A DNA stretch of 46,362 nt from Tissierellia bacterium (GTDB lineage Bacteria; Bacillota; Clostridia; Tissierellales; Sedimentibacteraceae). Under the pieces are notes generated by a model. The model had not been told where the DNA came from and made no database searches. It saw nothing but the letters and a program-made list of their open reading frames with translations. The stretch covers positions 1 to 46,362 of the forward strand of contig DURT01000065.1 in NCBI GenBank assembly GCA_012843025.1. Reading direction: 5' to 3'. Below, in pieces: positions 42,744-46,362 of the stretch (position 1 is its first letter; every line of letters starts with the position of its first letter). A program made the translations under genes and the position numbers.

Positions 42744-43665
42744 AGCAACCAGAGAAGCATACGGTGAAGCCTTAAAAAAACTAGCAGCAAATCCAAGGGT
42801 AGTAGTATTAGATGCTGACTTATCCGGTTCCACCAAGACTTCTGAATTTAAAAAAGTAAGTCCTGAAAGATTTTTTAATGTAGGAATAGCAGAACAAAAT
42901 TTAATTGGAACGGCGGCTGGACTGTCCTTGGTAGGTAAAATCCCCTTTGCCAGTACCTTTGCCATATTTGCTGCAGGAAGAGCCTTTGAAATAATACGTA
43001 ATACAGTAGCCTATCCTTCTTTAAACGTAAAAATTGCAGCTACTCATGCAGGACTTACGGTAGGAGAGGACGGAGGCTCTCATCAAGCTATTGAAGATAT
43101 TAGTTTAATGAGAAGTATACCAGGCATGACAGTTATAAATCCTGCTGATGCCAAAGAGGCTGAACAGGCAGTATTAAAGGCTGCTGAAATTGTAGGGCCT
43201 GTTTATATAAGGCTTGGCAGAATGGCTGTGGAAGATGTATACGATGACTCCTACGTTTTTGAGTTAGGAAAGGGAGTTCAACTAAGAGAAGGAAATGATT
43301 TAACCATTATAGCAACGGGTTTGATGGTTCAACAATCGTTAATAGCAGCAGATATGCTAAAGGAAGAAGGAATATCTGCAAGAGTTATAAATATTCACAC
43401 AATTAAACCTATTGACAGGGAAATAATAATAAAGGCAGCCAAGGAAACGAAAGCTATAGTTACTGCAGAGGAACATAGTATTATCGGAGGTTTAGGAAGT
43501 GCAGTTTTAGAAGTGCTTTCAGATGTATATCCCGTTCCTTTGAAAAGAGTTGGAGTATTAGATACCTTCGGAGAATCAGGAAAACCTGCGGATTTATTAA
43601 AAAAATTCAAATTAACTCCGGAAGATATAGCTATTGCTTCCAAAGAAGTTCTTAAACTAAAATAA
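42736..43665 (+). CDS. tktB: Transketolase, C-terminal subunit
   Basis: A 309-residue C-terminal half. It has the pyrimidine-domain features FFNVGIAEQNLIGTAAGLSL (catalytic Glu in GIAEQN), ATHAGLTVGEDGGSHQAIED, and a transketolase C domain with IATGLMVQQSLIAADML and TAEEHSIIGGLGSAV. With the N-terminal subunit it moves two-carbon units between sugar phosphates. AAGGGAAGGAGG precedes the ATG. The operon closes with a stem-loop 4 bases after the stop. Confidence 0.95.
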   Translation: MAKATREAYGEALKKLAANPRVVVLDADLSGSTKTSEFKKVSPERFFNVGIAEQNLIGTAAGLSLVGKIPFASTFAIFAAGRAFEIIRNTVAYPSLNVKIAATHAGLTVGEDGGSHQAIEDISLMRSIPGMTVINPADAKEAEQAVLKAAEIVGPVYIRLGRMAVEDVYDDSYVFELGKGVQLREGNDLTIIATGLMVQQSLIAADMLKEEGISARVINIHTIKPIDREIIIKAAKETKAIVTAEEHSIIGGLGSAVLEVLSDVYPVPLKRVGVLDTFGESGKPADLLKKFKLTPEDIAIASKEVLKLK

Positions 43666-43668
43666 TAC

Positions 43669-43694
43669 AATACCCCATTTAGGGGTATTATTTA
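43669..43694. terminator. Terminator between transketolase and the convergent gene
   Basis: AATACCCC (43669-43676) pairs with GGGGTATT (43682-43689), ATTTA loop, then ATTTATT; shared by the convergent phosphatase gene. Confidence 0.82.
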
Positions 43695-44476
43695 TTAGTG
43701 CAAAAATTTAAAACTTCCTCTAACAGTTTATTGTTTTGGGCAGCAATAAGGATGGTATTTGAGGAGGGGCTTTTATGATTAATAAATTTCTCAACATGGT
43801 AATCTCCGCCACATTCTCTTAAGATAATACCACCTGCAGCATAATCCCAAAGGGCAAGGTTAACTGAAATATAAATATGTATTCTATTTACAGCAAGATG
43901 ACATAAGCGTAAAGCTGCTGATCCTAAATGTCTGTGTTCTAAACTGTGAAGACATAACTTTTCAATATTTAAGCCTATTAGTTTTTCGATAATGTTTTTT
44001 CTTTTTAAGTTTACATCTATAATACTGTTTTCCAAGGTACGGGGGGAAGAAGGTATTATTTTCTTTCCGTTTAAGAAGGCTCCTCCACCCTTAATTCCCA
44101 AATACATATTATCGTCGGATACATCGTATACAATTCCAAATACAGGGGTGTTGGATTCATAATAGGCAGCGGAAATAGCAAAATTTTTTTTCTCATAAAT
44201 AAAATTAAAGGTTCCATCAATTGGGTCTATAATCCAACACTTATCACCGAAATTTGTGGCCACGGTATTTTCTTCTGTAATAAAAGTGTCAAGAGGATAT
44301 TTATTATTAATTTTTTCAACTAAAAATTTTTCCGTTTCCTTATCAACGTTGGTAACTAAGTCATTAAAATCAGTTTTTACAGTTATCTCCATCCTGTTTT
44401 TCAATCTTTTTCTTATTAATTCGCCAGCTTCATATATTGTTTCCATGGCAAAATTTATTTTTTCATTAAAAATTTT
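43688..44476 (-). CDS. Inositol monophosphatase family protein
   Basis: A roughly 262-residue magnesium-dependent phosphatase of the IMPase/SuhB fold. Motif 1 is DPIDGTFNFI (metal ligands D and D), an earlier EEN supplies another ligand, and motif 2 is LWDYAAGGIILRECGG. Likely substrates are inositol phosphate or related sugar/nucleotide phosphates. The start is unclear: AGAGG is best spaced for an ATT at 44476, which gives the normal family N-terminal length; the standard codons GTG 44482 and TTG 44506 overlap or lack a ribosome site. An internal ATG at 44446 would truncate the first helix. Confidence 0.88.
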   Translation of the reverse strand, partial: KIFNEKINFAMETIYEAGELIRKRLKNRMEITVKTDFNDLVTNVDKETEKFLVEKINNKYPLDTFITEENTVATNFGDKCWIIDPIDGTFNFIYEKKNFAISAAYYESNTPVFGIVYDVSDDNMYLGIKGGGAFLNGKKIIPSSPRTLENSIIDVNLKRKNIIEKLIGLNIEKLCLHSLEHRHLGSAALRLCHLAVNRIHIYISVNLALWDYAAGGIILRECGGDYHVEKFINHKSPSSNTILIAAQNNKLLEEVLNFCTNK

Positions 44477-44620
44477 TAACACCTCTTTCAAGAAAAAAAT
44501 TAACAATACTATAAGTTATATGAATACTATAGCATATAAGGATTATAGCTTATTTGTGAGAATTATACAATAATTGGTCGAGCATTATGACATGATATTA
44601 TAAATATTTACGAAAAAGTA

Positions 44621-44650
44621 TTGACAAGCCTCTAGTATAGGGGGTATAAT
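44621..44650 (+). promoter_or_regulatory. carD promoter 1
   Basis: TTGACA (44621-44626), 18-bp spacer, TATAAT (44645-44650). Confidence 0.82.
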
Positions 44651-44657
44651 GACTGAT

Positions 44658-44686
44658 TTGACATTTGTTAGGAAATAGTGTATACT
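44658..44686 (+). promoter_or_regulatory. carD promoter 2
   Basis: TTGACA (44658-44663), 17-bp spacer, TATACT (44681-44686). It begins 8 bases after promoter 1 and ends 25 bases before the ATG. Confidence 0.85.
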
Positions 44687-44711
44687 ATTATTGTTAGGAG
44701 GCGATAGTAGT

Positions 44712-45209
44712 ATGTTTAATTTAGGAGACAAAGTAGTATATCCCATGCACGGTGCCGGTATTATTGAAACTATGGAATCAAAAGAGATTTTAGGTGAAGT
44801 TAAAAACTATTATGTATTGAAAATGCCCATAGGAGAAATGAAATTAATGATACCTGTGGATAATGTAGATAATATTGGTTTAAGAAACATCATCGATGTA
44901 GAATCTGTTGAAAAAGTGTACGATATATTAAGACAGAAAGCAGAAATAAATGATTCTAACTGGAATAAGAGGTATAGGGATAACTTGACAAAAATGAAGA
45001 CAGGAGATATTTTCGAAGTAGCAAAGGTAGTAAGAGATTTAACTTATAGAGACAGGGAGAAAGGATTGTCAACGGGAGAGAAAAAAATGCTGGTAAGTGC
45101 CAAGCAGATGCTTATAAGTGAAATAGCACTTTCAACGGATATGAGTAGTGAAGAAATAATGGAATACATGGACAAAATAATTAATGAAGATGCATTGGAA
45201 CAGCAATAA
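44712..45209 (+). CDS. carD: CarD/CdnL-family RNA polymerase-binding regulator
   Basis: A 165-residue CarD/CdnL protein. Residues 1-60 are a TRCF-type RNA-polymerase interaction domain (FNLGDKVVYPMHGAGIIETM; KNYYVLKMPIGEMKLMIPVD) that binds the beta subunit, and residues 65-165 an alpha-helical DNA-contact domain. It stabilises promoter open complexes in related bacteria. AGGAGG at 44696-44701 fixes the ATG at 44712. Two consensus promoters precede it, so expression should be strong. It lies before a yacL-like gene, a neighbourhood common in Clostridia. Confidence 0.93.
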   Translation: MFNLGDKVVYPMHGAGIIETMESKEILGEVKNYYVLKMPIGEMKLMIPVDNVDNIGLRNIIDVESVEKVYDILRQKAEINDSNWNKRYRDNLTKMKTGDIFEVAKVVRDLTYRDREKGLSTGEKKMLVSAKQMLISEIALSTDMSSEEIMEYMDKIINEDALEQQ

Positions 45210-45360
45210 TATGCTCTAATGCATTTTCTTTGTACTCCTTGGGCATAAACTGAAAGATAGACTTAGCAAATATAAGACTAAATTAAGGGAAAATTAAAGA
45301 TTTTAAACTATAAAACTTAATAATAATGGTAGCCAAATAGTAAAAAATATGTTACATTAA

Positions 45361-45382
45361 GTAATATAGTAAATAATATTAC
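45361..45382. promoter_or_regulatory. Inverted repeat upstream of the yacL-like gene
   Basis: GTAATAT (45361-45367), 8-bp spacer, ATATTAC (45376-45382) in a very AT-rich region 33 bases before the ATG. Otherwise 45210-45415 shows no gene and no clear promoter. Confidence 0.4.
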
Positions 45383-45415
45383 ATATATTGGGTACACTTA
45401 TAAGGAGGTGAGTAC

Positions 45416-46362
45416 ATGATAGATAAAATAATTAAAGTAATTATTGCTGTTGCAGGTGCATCCTTAGGTGCAGTAGCTGGTGTAGCGATAAGAAATAGCG
45501 GTCTTCTTGAATTATCAAGCTTTCAGGAAATCCTGTTAATTATAGGTATTAGTATAGTTTTTGGAATTATATTTTTTCTTCTTTCATCCAATATTAAAAA
45601 GACCAGTATAAAAATTGTAGAAGCTTTTGAAACTGAAATACTTAAATTTTCCACTATGGATATAATATTGGGAGCCTTAGGACTTATAATAGGTTTTGTA
45701 ATTGCATTTCTTATAAGCCAGCCCTTTTCACACATTAAATATATTGGAACCATAATATCCATTATATTATACTTGGTCTTCGGTTACTTAGGGATAAAGA
45801 TTGCCACTAAAAAAACTGATGATACTTTATGGCCACAGCTGCTGAACTTAAAAAAACCATCAACTAACAAAAAATATGATAGGAACAAAAAAGAACTAAT
45901 AGCACCCAAAATTTTAGATACCAGTGTAATTATTGATGGAAGAATATCGGATATATGTAAAACTGGTTTTATTGAAGGTACTTTAATAATTCCTGAATTT
46001 GTTCTTAAAGAATTAAGACATATAGCAGATTCTTCAGATAGCCTAAAAAGAAACAGGGGAAGAAGGGGATTGGATATTTTAAATGCACTTCAAAAAGACG
46101 AGTTGGTAGATGTTCATATAGAATCTAAGGATTATGGAGATTTAGAAGTTGATGTGAAGCTTCTTAAGCTGGCAAAGGATTTAGGGGGTAAAGTATTGAC
46201 CAATGACTTCAACCTAAACAAAGTTGCAGAGTTTCAAGGAGTTGAAGTATTAAATATAAATGAGTTGGCAAATGCCGTAAAACCTGTTGTTCTTCCTGGT
46301 GAAGAAATGACTGTTATGATAGTTAAGGATGGAAAGGAATCTGGTCAAGGATTAGCCTACTT
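45416..46362 (+). CDS. PIN/TRAM-domain membrane protein (YacL-like), cut by the window end
   Basis: The first 315 codons of a YacL-type protein, open to the last base of the window. Four membrane helices fill about residues 5-135, then a PIN nuclease-like domain with the acidic residues of [20 protein letters not shown] and LTNDFNLNK, and the start of a TRAM domain ([20 protein letters not shown]). PIN/TRAM proteins of this type probably act as RNA- or DNA-binding nucleases. GGAGGTG 6 bases before the ATG supports the start. The usual neighbour ispD may lie beyond the window. Confidence 0.9.
   Translation, partial: MIDKIIKVIIAVAGASLGAVAGVAIRNSGLLELSSFQEILLIIGISIVFGIIFFLLSSNIKKTSIKIVEAFETEILKFSTMDIILGALGLIIGFVIAFLISQPFSHIKYIGTIISIILYLVFGYLGIKIATKKTDDTLWPQLLNLKKPSTNKKYDRNKKELIAPKILDTSVIIDGRISDICKTGFIEGTLIIPEFVLKELRHIADSSDSLKRNRGRRGLDILNALQKDELVDVHIESKDYGDLEVDVKLLKLAKDLGGKVLTNDFNLNKVAEFQGVEVLNINELANAVKPVVLPGEEMTVMIVKDGKESGQGLAY

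Noticed and set aside
1..46362. tRNA, rRNA, CRISPR arrays, riboswitches, prophage or insertion sequences
   Set aside because: I looked for cloverleaf, direct-repeat arrays, conserved riboswitch leaders and transposase or phage genes and found none that I could support.

Overview
The window is about 46 kb of AT-rich, gene-dense chromosomal DNA from a low-GC Gram-positive anaerobe. Strong GGAGG ribosome sites, consensus sigma-A promoters, frequent 4-20 bp gene overlaps and families such as DUF3160, DUF3798, DUF5693/CsaB and split transketolase fit the class Clostridia. A Tissierellales-like genus is my best guess, but this is inference from gene content only. I see no rRNA, tRNA, CRISPR array, phage, transposase or plasmid genes. 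With the small genes listed here, no gene-free stretch exceeds 300 bases.

Layout. 0-3.3 kb: VOC protein, aroE, and an AgrA/AgrC-like LytTR/GHKL two-component pair without agrB/agrD. 3.5-5.5 kb: a degenerate ECF-sigma-like protein, an unknown membrane protein and a cobalamin adenosyltransferase. 5.5-11.8 kb: an apparent operon of a large DUF3160 lipoprotein, an FG-GAP-like protein and a MacA/MacB-type adaptor, ATPase and permease. 11.9-13.6 kb: flavodoxin-like reductase, FMN-binding lipoprotein and an Lrp regulator. 13.8-16.7 kb: an ECF sigma factor with a visible self-type promoter, its zf-HC2/DUF4349 membrane anti-sigma partner, and the YhaM exoribonuclease. 16.8-18 kb: two unknown proteins transcribed divergently. 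18.1-23.6 kb: a complete ABC importer (DUF3798 lipoprotein, double ATPase, two unlike permeases) behind a perfect sigma-A promoter with upstream inverted repeats. 23.6-29.6 kb: an inverted-repeat element, tsaD, a cluster of DnaA-box-like 9-mers, an ABC-F ATPase with an operator-like palindrome inside its promoter, glmM, a 2H phosphoesterase and a VTT-family membrane protein. 29.7-36.1 kb: a previously uncalled 35-residue membrane peptide gene, a Fe/Mn superoxide dismutase, polA with a dead proofreading site, coaE and several small unknown proteins. 36.3-43.7 kb: methyltransferase, DUF5693, csaB and tagA (probable secondary cell-wall polymer synthesis), then transaldolase and the two transketolase halves. 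43.7-46.4 kb: inositol monophosphatase family, carD behind two tandem promoters, and a YacL-type PIN/TRAM protein cut by the window end.

How it works together. The region mixes housekeeping genes (aroE, tsaD, glmM, polA, coaE, non-oxidative pentose phosphate enzymes) with envelope modules: surface lipoproteins plus an exporter, an ECF/anti-sigma envelope sensor, an orphan-substrate importer and cell-wall polymer pyruvylation. The most interesting unexplained items are the DUF3798 importer and its control region, the DUF3160-MacAB operon, the degenerate sigma-like protein, the DnaA-box cluster and the small membrane peptide.
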